Shown piece after piece: positions 12,301 through 25,019 of a stretch of 64,000 bases of DNA. A program made the translations under genes and the position numbers. The stretch's first letter is position 1; each line of letters starts with the position of its first letter. Source of the stretch: Myxocyprinus asiaticus. Taxonomy: Eukaryota > Chordata > Actinopteri > Cypriniformes > Catostomidae. The stretch covers positions 27,618,880 through 27,682,879 of the forward strand of contig NC_059379.1 in NCBI RefSeq assembly GCF_019703515.2, in the 5' to 3' direction. The notes below the pieces were generated by a model. The model was given only the letters and a program-made list of their open reading frames with translations. It was not told the origin of the DNA and did not search any database.

Positions 12301-12317
12301 CTACTGATGACCATTGC

Positions 12318-12904
12318 ATGACACTGTGGCTGTGTCTCGCTTCGAAGGCTGCGTGCTAGGTAGGACGCATCCTTTGAAGGCTGCAGTATACCGAGGGTCT
12401 TCCTTTAAACAAGCCTCGTTTAAACGAGACGGCCTTCGTAGGACAAACGGAAACAGAACGTAACATGGTTGTTATGAAAGGAAATTTATGAGGTACATTT
12501 TAGGAGAGTTATAATGATGTAAAAAGAAAAGAAAATAGATTTTACAGGTGTACTTTTAGTCTAATACTTAATTTTAATTATATATTAATATAATTATACA
12601 TATTATATACTCTGCACCCATCTACTGAGGTACTTCAGCTTGGGAATTTCTTGCGTTTGAAAATCATATTTACATTTTTTTTTAGACTTTTCCGTTGAAG
12701 CAAAGAATTGTGGGTTGTGAGTGCCCACGAAAGATACACCTCATGCATCCTACGAATTCCCGTGAAAGAAGGTCGCATTCGAAGGCTGCCTTCAAAGTGT
12801 CCTACTCGCTTTTCTGAGACAGCCTCGATGACGTATGAGGCCGACAAATGCGACCTCCGGAGGACGCAGCCTTCCAAACGAAACACAGCCAGTGTCATGT
12901 GTTG
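12318..12904. mobile_element. inverted-repeat MITE (~0.59 kb)
   Basis: The left end (TGACACTGTGGCTGTGTCTCG, then AAGGCTGCGT) and the inverse of the right end (TGACACTGGCTGTGTTTCG, then GGAAGGCTGCGT) match over more than 30 bases. The ends are therefore terminal inverted repeats. The interior repeats the AAGGCTGC/GACGCAGCC words and is non-coding; ORFs on both strands across 12635-12953 mirror each other because of the palindrome. Confidence 0.75.
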
Positions 12905-12905
12905 T

Positions 12906-13098
12906 CAACATGACAGCACCCATGAGGGGGCGACCCGCTCCATGTCAAATTAAACAGCTTTTATAGGGTTTCTGATATGACTGGAGTCTTCATCTCATGC
13001 GAGTGTACATCATTTTCAACATATTTAAAAAAAAATGCTATTCATGCCTTTATGTGTAAAACTTTTTTAATTAGAAAAAAACTTAGTGCACCTTTAAA
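12906..13098. repeat. TTAA repeat, right-end fragment
   Basis: Ends in 'acttagtgcacctTTAA' at ~13078-13097, the same end as the element at 58484-58832. The left end is not found. Confidence 0.5.
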
Positions 13099-13475
13099 TG
13101 TTCAGACTGAAAAAAACTGACCGCTAGATGTCTCTGTTTTTCCAGTCTGTTTTTGGGCAGTATTAGAGGAGGGAGGCGATAAGGCTGATAAATTCTCTAG
13201 AGAGTGTGAAAGAGAAGGATCTCTCTCTCTCCACCGCCAGAACCTTGAGCGCAAACACAAAGAGGAAGAGAAAGACGCTGTAATTCTAACCATTTACATA
13301 AAAAGACACGCTTATCAGGATTTACAATTAGACGTGGCTGGCTTCGGTTATTTTGTGGTTATTTGGCGGAAAATCTTGAACATTTCATTGCTGTCCCATT
13401 CATCAACCTGCTCGCGATAGATAAGCCCTGTGGAGACGTATCGATCCCTTCTTCCTCCCGTCTTTGGGGCGAGTC
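13099..13475 (+). promoter_or_regulatory. adap1: adap1 5' flank / 5'UTR region
   Basis: Sequence immediately upstream of the adap1 ATG, more GC-rich than its surroundings near 13420-13475. No TATA box is obvious. A first transcribed base cannot be assigned. The minus-strand ORF at 13102-13293 is arginine/serine-rich and unsupported. Confidence 0.35.
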
Positions 13476-14691
13476 ATGGCGAAAGAGCACGATCGGGACA
13501 GCTGCCTTCTTCGCGATTTACGGCAGCGAGCCGGTAATGACATCTGCGCGGACTGCGGTGCTGCAGGTAAGGGCATCTCACCTGGTTAACTGGTATGTGC
13601 AGAACGCTCGTGCCGATCTGAAACTGCCGCACCTGTCACTGATCGATCGTGCTGGTTTCGGTTCATATGGCTCTGGCATCTGCTGTCTGTTTAAGGCTTT
13701 ATTATCAGGCCCAAAGAAAAGTAAGGGTAACACTTTACACATATAAAATGCCTAAATATTAATCATGAATATTTTTATTGACATTTATTTATTTAATCTA
13801 TTTTATTACAATTTCTTCTTATTATTATTGCATCTGCGTTATATTTAATTTATATGTAATTTTTATTTTATTTAAATATATATTTTACATACTTCACATA
13901 TACTACGTTACACGCTTAAATATTTAGAATTAATTCTTAATAATTATTGCTATTAATATTTATTTGTTATAATATACTGTATTTCCTACATTTTAATAAT
14001 TTTTGTTTCATTTATTAAATATATTAATTTTTATTTATATTATACTATCAAGTACTATGAATTAAAAATTAATAGCAATAACGATTACCATGTGTAAGCT
14101 GCTCTAGAATAATTACATATTAAGTACAGGTGTTGTTCATTATTACTCAGTACTTAATGTATGTAAATACGGAGTAACATGGGCACTGTAACCTGTAGTG
14201 TGGCAGAAGAGATCTTTGCCGGTAACCACATGTTTGTGTGTCCATATTGGGGGACCTCTACTGTGTCATTAAAGTGATTCAGCATTGCTTATGATCCTAC
14301 AGTCACATGTCATCATTGTGCCTCAGAGGGAAACAACATGGACCTTTCATTGTCTCTCAGCTGTTTGATCTCTCTGTGTCAGGAGCAGACCTGTGTTCTA
14401 GATGAGTTTGATAATAATATGGTTCTCTGCTATGTACAGAACCATACACTCCCCCCACTCACATGCCCACCCCCCAAAATGTTTTTACATTCTGGGTTGG
14501 GTGACACACTGTATTGAGTCACCCGTCTTGTTTGTAATATGAGTTGTTAAACATGACATGAGTTTGTGGCACATTTGTGGGGTGTTATCAGAGCATGTTT
14601 GCCTGCTGTTGTGTGTGCGTGTGCGAGTCACACACAAAGAGTGGGTGACTCAGCTGTATTCTCAGGTCTCTTTAAAGATACCTGAACAGCT

Positions 14692-14722
<31 letters not shown>

Positions 14723-17700
14723 TTACTTGTTTTCAGATGGAAAGATACAATTCTAATAGGGATAGTTCATTCATAAATGAAAATTGTGTCATCATTTGCT
14801 TACATTAAAGTTGTTCCAAACCTGTAGGACTTTTTTCTTCAGTGGAACACAAAATGAGATATTAGGCAGAAGGTTAGCCTCAGTCACAATTTACTTTTAT
14901 TTCATGTAAAAAGAAGCACTGCAAGTGAATGGTGACTGAGGCGGTCTTTGGTGTTCCATGGAAGAAAGTCATATGGGTTTGGAATAGCTTGAGGGTGAGT
15001 AGATGATTACAATATTTTCACTTTTGGGTGAACTATCCTTTAAATTGCTCTGATGCCCTGAGATAAGGTGTCATACTGTACATATTTCTCTACATTGCAG
15101 CTTTTCTTTACAGTAACACACACACACTGGCGGCCAAAAGTTTGGAATAATGTGCAGATTTTGCTGTTTTGGAAGGAAATTGGTACTTTAATTCACCAAA
15201 GTGGCATTCAACTGATCACAAAGTATAGTCAGGACATTACTGATGTAAAAAACAGCACCATCACTATTTGAAAGTAATTTTTGATCAAATCTAGACAGGC
15301 CCCATTTCCAGCAGCCATCACCTTATCCTTGAGTAATCATGCTTAATTGCTAATTTGGTACTAGAAAATCACTTGACTTTATATCAAACACAGTTGAAAG
15401 CTATTTGGTTTATTAAATGAAGCTTAACATTGTCTTTGTGTTTGTTTTTGAGTTGACACAGTATGCAATAGACTGGCATGTCTTAAGGTCAATATTAGGT
15501 AAAAATGGCAAAAAAGAAACAGCTTTCTCTAGAAACTCATCAGTCAATCATTGTTTTGAGGAATGAAGGCTATACAATGCTTGAAATTGCCAAAAAACGG
15601 AAGATTACATACAAAGGTGTACACTACAGTCTTCAAAGACAAAGGACAACTGGCTCTAACAAGGACAGAAAGAGACGTGGAAGGCCAAATGTACAACTAA
15701 ACAAGAGGATAAGTACATCACATTCTCTGGTTTGAGAAATAGACACCTCACATGTCCTCAGCTGACAGCTTCATTGAATTCTACCCGCTCAACACCAGTT
15801 TCATGTACAACAGTAAAGAGAAGACTCAGGGGTGCAGGCCTTATGGGAAGAATTGCAAAGAAAAAGCCACTTTTGAAACAGAAAAACAAAAAGAAAAGGT
15901 TAGAGTGGGCAAAGAAACACAGACATTGGACAACAGATAATTGGAAAAGAGTGTTGTGGATCTTAACCCCATTGAGCTTTTGTGGGATCAGCTAGACTGT
16001 AAGGTGCGTGAGAAGTGCCCGACAAGACAGCCACATCTATGGCAAGTGCTACAGGAAGTGTGGGGTGAAATGTCACCTGAGTATCTGGACAAACTGACAG
16101 CTAGAATGCCAAGGAGCTGCAAAGCTGTCATTGCTGCACGTAGATGATTTTTTGATGAGAACTCTTCGAAGTAGTTCAAGTAGTTTTTTCTAATTGTAAT
16201 AGTAATTTTTCTCATTATTAATGTCCTGACTATACATTGTGATCAGTTGAATGCCACTTTGGTGAATAAAAGTACCAATTTCTTTCCATAAGAGCAAAGT
16301 CTGTACATTATTCCAAACTTTTGGCTGCCAGTGTATGTGCATACACTGTCCTGATTAAGACAGTAATTATATGGTGATGCTCATGAGAGAGTTCTGTGAT
16401 TTTTGCCCAGCATTGGAGTCCAGCCCATTTGTTCTGTTTTACAACTGCAGGCACTTCATATGCTAGAAGAAGACTCAGCATAAAGGCCAGACAGACCAGT
16501 GCCCACCCCCATGAATGACACATGACAGACAGTTCAGATGAGAGTGGGCTGCTGTCATTCAGTTAAAGGGTGATTTAGGGTTAAAGCAAAAATAGAAATT
16601 CTCCCCACTTCTGTTTTGTCCCTCTCTCAATGTATGTGTGTACAGTACAGTATGTGTGGTGTGAACAAGCATGCATTAGAACCTAAGAAGGTGGGTCTTC
16701 TATTGTGAAAAGATTCCACTACTACATTACAGATGCCTGAGCATGTGTGTGTTTTCCATAACTGGCTATCTTCTTTCTGTTATTGTATCACACTAAATGG
16801 CCACAAGTCTGACATTTGACATTTGCAAAGGGTTTTTACAGAGCTTGTTTTGAAATAGTGTCTATGAAATTCCCCAAAATAGAGAACATTCAAACGACTT
16901 CTTGTTCTAAACTGTCTGACTCAAAAGAGAAATACTAAATTCGCTGGGCTGGGCAAGCATCACTATTATAAATTTTCCACATGGGGATGAGTATCCAATC
17001 CAATCCAATCCTATCCTATCCTCCCAACCCAACCCAACCCAACCCAACCCACTCCATCCCACACCACCTCATCCCACCCCATCCCATCCCATCCCATCCC
17101 ATCCCATCCCAACCCATCCCATCTTATTATTTCGCATCCCATCCCATTCTGTCGCATCCCATCCCATCCCATCCCATCCTATCCTATCCTATCCTATCCT
17201 ATCCTATCCTATCTTATCAAATCCTATCCTATCCAAACCTAACCTAACCTAACCTAACCTAACCTAACCTATCGTATTATCAACATGATCACACATGAAA
17301 TGAACATGCTACTTAAGAATCTTTATGTACCTTAAAATCGACCACATTCCTGTTGACTGTATTACAATATTTACAACTAAAATTACAACTCACATTTGGC
17401 GCCACCACTTCAGCCACTTGGGGCAGTGGTTTAAATTTTGGTAAGCACACAACGATTTCAGCAGCAGAACTTTTGACATTGTGTTGCCAAAATCACAGTG
17501 TAATAAGTCTGCCTGCCATATCCCTTCCCATCCCATCCTATATTCTGTATATCTTTTATTTTGAACAATCCCTCAACCCTCCGTATCAAACTTTGGTGTG
17601 TAACTTGTCCAGCACTGTTTGTGCTGTGGACATGAATGTCACCTTAAATCATATGGTTTGTTTTGAAGAGGTGTGCTATTACTTTTCTAAGTGATCAGAC

Positions 17701-20700
17701 ATATGATGTTTGCCTGGCAGATAAAAAAACAGGCATTGATTTTCATTAAGGGAGGGACCTGAGCAATGTATCATAATCAGAATCATAATATCTCAGCGAC
17801 GTGGGGAAGGGCTGTTTTGCCTTTGGCCAGTAAGCAACCACCTATCAACTACACAGAACATTCTAGCTGTAACCACTCAAAACACCTAGCAGCTGCATAT
17901 CAATGCCCTAGCAACAACCAAAACACCCTAGCATCAGCATAGCAATCACCCACAACACCCAAGCATTGTGGTGGTGAGTTTTGCACTGTTAGGCACCACT
18001 CACATCGTGCAATGTCAAATTTGAAAATCTATTGTTTTATGATATCCAATGGGAATTAATTGTACGTGCAACATTTCACCTTGATTTAGTCATGTATCTT
18101 ATTTTTATTTTAAATATTTTGGGTGGCCGAGTGAGTCTGTATTGAAAATGATGGATAAGTATCCTCAGTGATGACTTCAAACTCTCCGCCTCCAAGGGGC
18201 TATTCAGAACGAATGTGTTCTTGTGCTAAAAAACTAAGACACAGTGAAACAAATCGCACAAAAAGCAGGGCCCGTATTCACAAAATATCTTAAGGCTAAA
18301 AGTAGCTCCTACCGCGGAAATTTAGGTGCAAAAAAATAATAATTAGGGATGTATCACTCCTAATTTTAGGACTCGTAAAATTTTAATCTAAGAGTAATTC
18401 ATGAAGCATTTAACACTAAAAGTAGCTCCTAAACCCAAGACAGCTTAGAAGTCCTCCTGAGGAATTCTAACTCCCTAAGAGTGACTCACAAATGATCTGA
18501 AGCATGCCTGTGGTTGTCGTTCCACATAAAAAAAAAAAACGTTTTAGAATATTAGTAAAATGTTTAGTAAAAGTGGTAGTGGTGTAGTGGGCTAAAGCAC
18601 AGAACTGGTAATCAGGTTGCTGGTTCAGTCCCCACAGCCACCACCATTGTGTCCTTGAGCAAGGCACTTAACTCCAGGTTGCTCCGGGGGTATTGTTCCT
18701 GTAAGTACACTGTAAGTCGCTTTGGATAAAAGCGTCTGCCAAATAAATGTAATATTCTAATGACATAAACCTTTTAAAAAGGTATCGTCTGAATCACAAT
18801 TGAGTTGGAGTATTTTAATAATATAACATCATTATAAACATTATAATATTGATATTGACCTTTAAAAAAGGTATCGTCTAAATGTTCTCTCTGTCAGTAG
18901 AATCATCTATCAAACTATATGTGCCATCTCCAGACCGCACATCGTCCGCCAATTCAATGTATATGTTTTTCTCAATCGCTTTGGCTCATTTTTTTAAACA
19001 GCCTTAACATTCTCTAAACTATAAGTGCAATTGTCACAGCTGTTTTATGGGACATCACAACTCTAGTCTGCAAAATGTAGTAACTCACCCAAAACATTTA
19101 ATTCATGCTTCAAAACCTAGTTATTGTGTCAGTAAATTGGCCAATGCCACCAAAATGAAAAGTTTTTTTGTCATCGTGTGAGCCGTACTGGTCAGAATGT
19201 TTAGATGTTTTTTCACCATGGCAGTCAACCCTGGAAAGGTTTTTTATATACATATTTCATTTTTGTTCTACTTTTTTGTTGACACTGACTGCTTACTGTA
19301 CAATACAAGAATGTCAGTTTTGTCTAGCTGAATGCTATTGTGTATCACACTGAGCTTTTTTAGATACTAATTTCAAACAGTAGGTAAAAGTTTACTGGGA
19401 AAAGTCAATATTGTACAATACTGTAGTACACAGAAAAAGGATATGCACATTTGTATGTATACAGTAAAAGTATTTTTGTAGCAATGTGTTACATGTAAAC
19501 AGAAAATTCACATTTGAAAAAACCTGCAGTAGTTCTGTAAAAAGCAATATTTCGTACCTCCTCACAGTAAGTAACACTACAAGTTCCCATCTTCTTGGTG
19601 GACATCATGTCACTCTTGTTGGTCTGGCCAGAGATTTAGCAGACATCACAAACATTCCATGTCATAGACATTTATGGAATAAACATGTATTTCTGACAGA
19701 TTTTGATAACTGAATGGATCATTTTGCATGTCATGGCTCACACGATGAAAGTTGTGAAGAGTATGACAATTTCACTGAGAATCAACTCATCAGTTTTGAT
19801 CAGCAAGCCATGTGCATTTCGTTACTGTGCAAATTGTTGACAATTGTACTTACTCTTTTGCACACATGTGCCAAAACACGTGCAACTTGCTTAAATGAAT
19901 AAGAAATTCAAATCTGGTGTGAACAAGAAACTAATTGTTCAGAGATTTGAACTTATTGTTTAAAAAAAAATTAAAATTCTCATTCGATAATTGAGCCAAA
20001 GCGATTGAGAAAAACGGTACGATTTCCTTACTAAATCTTGCTCTTAACAGTTTTGTGAATAGGTTTTAAGCAAAAACTCCTTGCTAGGACCTCTTTGGAG
20101 AACTCCTATTGGTAAGATACAAATCTTTGTTAATACGGGCCCAGAAATATGGCGTGTGGGTTTCGTAGACGCATCTTGCAATTAATGCAGCAGTTCATAC
20201 AGTAGGCTAGTCAAGCTCTGGTGCACCACAGTATTAATTCATACGTAAAGGTCAGAGCGTTCAGTGCACACATGCCTATCTGTTATTATTCTGCCATCTC
20301 AGACACTCAAATTCTTTAGACACTAAATATCACTGTATCTGGACTCCCTCCATGCTTTTGTGTTTGTGTATTTGTTTGATGAGCTGTGTAACAGAAACCG
20401 GTAACTTAAAGGAATACTTCACCCAAAAATGAATATTCTGTCATCATTTACTCACCGTCATGTCATTGCAAACCCAACATTTTTTCCTTCCTTTGAAAAA
20501 TATCGTGGCCACTCTTTTCCATGTAATGATAAAGAATAAGAGACTGGGGCTGCCAAGCTCCAAAAAATAAAAAAAAGCATCATAAAAGTATCATAAAGAC
20601 TTGTGAAACATTTACAGTGCTTTTCCCCATGGAAGCTCACTGGGTGCTTCTCATTTCTTAAATTGTGCATCCTCATTTCCTCGGCCATCCATCCTCAAAC

Positions 20701-21435
20701 CCGTGACCCGGAAACCGATCGAAGTCCGCCATCATGATGTATACATTTTATAAATGCACCGTGAGGACCGAGGATGGAGGAAGCTTACAGAGGATGCTTG
20801 AGTGAGGAAGCACAGGAGCATCCTATGCGAAAGACTTTTTGGTCGAAACGCCTGACGCACACATAAATTCTCTTTCCCCTTCACATCTAACACAACAGTT
20901 TAAATTATATATCACCTTTGCGGTTTAAATAAACCATAATTGTCATATACTTTAAAAGTGCATCTTGAATTGTTAGGTTTTATTATGAAAATATCAATTA
21001 ATCAAGTTTCAACAACATAACGGCAAGCGCTCCGAGGTAATGCAGGTGCGCAGAGACGCCGATTTGAAGTGACTCGTGATTGAGCAGGACATTCCATTTT
21101 ACAAATCTGTCTTGCTTCGATTCTTCCGTCCTCATTTCCTTTCCTTGCATCCTTTCTTTGGTCCTGAGAGGGAGGAGTTAGGAAGGAAGGAAAGGAAGCA
21201 AGGTGAGGAAATGAGGATGCATAATTTCAGAAATAAGAAGCACCCACTATATTGTGAGGGTGACAGATAGAACTATTCCTTTAAGACAAGATGAGTACAA
21301 ATCAAAGTCACAGGTGGTACTAAGTAATGACGAAGGTCGTAGACAGAGCCACACCTTAATTAGCAGATACTTAATCAAGACTACAACTTGACTAAATGGG
21401 CAAAAAAACAGAACAAGGTCCATTTCATTTTCAAG

Positions 21436-21478
<43 letters not shown>

Positions 21479-24400
21479 AGTCGCTCTCCCTCTTTCTCTC
21501 TCAAACAATAACTTTTCTGTTTTTTCTACACAGCAAGTCCTAGACACAGTATATGCAAATGACACAGTTTCTCATCGATTGCGTCACTTTCAGAAGTAAA
21601 AAAAAAACCCTGACTTTCAATTTATGGCTGTCTGTTTTGTCATAGCTGCAAGCCAGCACTCCCCTGAATGCCCTGAGAGTGTTCAACTCTGTGAAAGGAC
21701 TTCCCATGCATTTACACACAAGTCACACCTGAAACATATAAAACTCAAACTTTTCGCCTATGCAGTTTCTCTGAGAGTGTGACACAAACACGAGCTGTTG
21801 CGTGAGGGTGTGAAGAGGCTGTCTGTGCCTGTGTGTTCTAGTGGGTGTGTATGTGTGAGTTGCGGGTGACATCACAGACCTTCCTGTTGCCCTCTTTTTG
21901 TGGCTTTGCTTGTGTTTAACGTTTTGCTTGACCTTTAAAAAAGACTGGCAGGATACAGGCCTAATCATTATCGATAACCTCTGCAGTTTATATGCTATTA
22001 TTGAAGCCAAGCCACTTATACTGTACACCAACCTTAACTATGAAACGAACAGAAACACTCTGGTTAGGTTTAGGGTTGGGGTTTGGGTGTGGAAGTTACT
22101 GTAATAAAATATGCATTCCTGTTGATTGTATTACATCTTTGCAACTAAAAATACAACTCACTTTTGGCACCACCCTGTGGACATTTTATCAAGGTACTGG
22201 AGCTCACATGTGCCCAAACGTTCAATAACACTTCCAGCTTCGGCCACTGGGGGCAGTGATTCAAATTTCAGTAAGCGCAGACCGATTTCAGCAGAAGAAC
22301 TTTCGAATTACTTTTACCGAATTCACAGTGTGATTAGTCTGGACATGAGGGTGAATACAGTTAAAGTGGGTCATACAGTGGACAACATGGTGCGTTCTAA
22401 AATTCGAAACAAGCTTTACAGGTCACATGCAGAGGTTTCGCTACAGTTATCTGACAATTTGAATTATAAAATTTCCATCGTGGTCTATTTCCTTTTCTCA
22501 TATTTATTTTATTTGCCCTGATACAGTACGTAGTACATTAGTTATTGTCGACATAGTCATTGGCAATTTTGAAATCCTGGCTTTTCCCCCAGAGGACATG
22601 GGGACATTAGGAGACCTGGCTGGAGTCACTCCGAACTCGCGACTCCAGGGGTGGTAGTCAGCGTCAATACTCACTGAGCTACCCAGGCCCTTCCAACTTA
22701 TAGTATGTAAAAAAAAGGACATATTTCAAAGGAGCTCGGATGGTATACTGTTTCCTATTTCCAGTGGGTTTTGAGGTGTGCATGCATCCTTTGTGGCTAA
22801 TATTATCCCTGTGCTACAGAAGAGGTTTGCACAATTTTCTTTCAACTTTTTATTTTCTACAGTATGAGCCAAAGCCACCACAGCAGTTTTTTGTTTTTGT
22901 TTTTTTTGGGGGGATTTCTCCCAATTTGGAATGCCCAATTCCCAATGTGCTCTAAGTCCTCGTGGTCGCATAGTGATTCGCCTCAGTCTGGGTGGCGGAG
23001 GACGAATCCCAGTTGCCTCCGCGTCTGAGACAGTCAACCCGCGCATCTTATCACGTGGTTTGTTGAGCGCGTTGCCACGGAGACATAGCGCGTGTGGAGG
23101 CTTCACGCCATCCACCGCGGCAACCACGCTCAATTCACCATGCGCCCCACCGAGAACAAACCACATTATAGTGACCACGAGGAGGATACCCCATGTGACT
23201 CTATCCTCCCTAGCAACCAGGCCAATTTGGTTGCTTAGGAGACCTGGCTGGAGTCACTCAGCATGCCCTGGGATTCGAACTAGCGAACTAGCGAACTCCA
23301 GGGGTGGAAGCCAGTGTATTTTACCACTGAGCTACCCAGGCCCCTCACCACAGCAGTTTTTAAAATATTTGAACCTAAAAGATAAGTAATAAACATTCTT
23401 CGGTAATGAATTTAGCTAGATGCTAACACTTACAAGCAAATGCAAACAGTATGTGGTAAGGGGGTCTGTGGCATCAAGACACAATTATTTGATGTAATGA
23501 ATGTAATATGACAGTGTGTTTGTGATAAGCTTTTATAAGTTATCATTTATATGACATAATATTCTTTCTTTCTTTCATTCTATCTTTCTCTGTCTCTCTC
23601 TCAGAGCCAGATTGGGTGTCTGTGACTCTGGGTGTGTTCGTGTGTCAGGGATGCTCTCTCATCCACAGAAGTATCCCCTGCCTCAGCCAGGTAAAGTCTG
23701 TACTGCAGGACACGTTTGAGAATAATGAAACAGAGGTGAGTGAAAAGCTCCTTACAGATGATTTATAAACAGTTCTGTTGCTTATCATAGAAAACAGTTG
23801 GGTTTGTTTGTTTTTTTGGCTCAAAACAATTCTGTTGCTTATCATAGAAAACAGTTGGGTTTGTTTGTGTTTTTGGCTCAAATTTGTTTTACTCAGATTT
23901 ACTTGGGCTGTTGGCTCCTCCAGGGCTGGTCTTATTGAAGAAAAGCAGCTCTCTTCGATGTCCATCCAAAACCATCTAAATCTGCTGTAATCTCAAAAGC
24001 GACAGAGATTGATTGGCAGTTTGCCTACTTTAAAGATTGAGGATGAAATCCATTAGGGCATGACGTGAGCTTGGGTATCTAAAGAGGAGAGCGGTTTGTG
24101 ATTATCTTAACAGAGACATGATGGACAGAAACTTTGAATTAGAACCGTTGAATAATAAAGAGATGAGCAAAAACTTACATCCTTTGCATTTATTGTAAAT
24201 AAAAAAACATATAAACCATTACAACAGATCTGAATAATTAATATGTACTATACAAGTATTACTTTTGATAGTACAGGGTTTCCCAAATTGTGTTCACTGT
24301 GGATTGTTTTTGTGCCTTTCATGTTATTTGTACTCTAAGTCACTTAAATGTTCATGCGGCGATTTGCAATGCGACAAAACTAGATTGCTCCCTGTGACGA

Positions 24401-24986
24401 GGTGGAGGGCGGGGCCGGGCCGTGACTACACATGCCCGGCCCCCAATCGGGCTCCGGCCTGCCCGGGGAGGAGTGTGACGAAGCGGAGGGCATGGCGGGG
24501 CCAGGCGTGCATAGCCAATTGGGCAAATCAGCCGAGGAGAGGGATAAATGCGACGAAATGTGGCAGTTCGGGAGAGAGAGAGCCACATGCAGCTGCCATG
24601 TATGCGTTTATGTTTTTGTGTCTTTTTGTTTAAATTAAATATCACTTTGATTGTTCAGCCGGTTCCCACCTCCTCCTTTCCCATTTCAACCTTGTTACAT
24701 TGGTGCCGAATCCCAGGAAGCAGGAGGGATGCTCTGTCGTGGAGTCCTCACCACTGCCATCCACCCAAAGGAGCAGCCATAGCCATCCGCCGTGGGACAG
24801 AGGGGCTCGCTGCCGACCGCCTGGACGCGGAGGAATGACTGCCAGGGTGGAGGAGTTCCCTGCCGGCCGCCAAAACTCGGAGGGGCGTTCCATCCGCCCG
24901 GGGAAGAGCAGCTGCCATCCACCAGAGGGTGGAGTGATGGAGGACCAGGCGATGGCGTGTCTGGGAAACCGGCGAGCACGTTTTTT

Positions 24987-25019
<33 letters not shown>

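Larger units (their letters stand above)
18268..20142. mobile_element. outer inverted-repeat transposon of a three-level nest
   Basis: Begins GGGCCCGTATTCACAAA and ends TTAATACGGGCCC, with related interior phrases in inverse orientation on both sides (AAAAGTAGCTCCT at ~18300; AACTCCTTGCTAGGACCTC at ~20080). The ends resemble Harbinger-type fish MITEs, but I could not confirm a target duplication. It contains a SINE (18570-18755) and a second inverted-repeat element (18965-20017), so it is the oldest of the three. ORFs inside have no transposase motif. Confidence 0.75.

Noticed and set aside
13363..13746. 127-codon ORF across the first adap1 exon
   Set aside because: Different frame from the adap1 start at 13476, which is fixed by the ArfGAP motif and splice phase.
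16981..17247. ORF encoding IPSHPIPSHP repeats
   Set aside because: Translation of the pentanucleotide satellite.
17235..17270. Telomere or interstitial telomere sequence
   Set aside because: The unit is CCTAA, not the vertebrate CCCTAA, and it grades into ATCCT neighbours.
22726..23389. ORFs of 150 and 152 codons on opposite strands
   Set aside because: Both lie in the tRNA-derived SINE; the same ORFs recur in degraded form in the other SINE copies.
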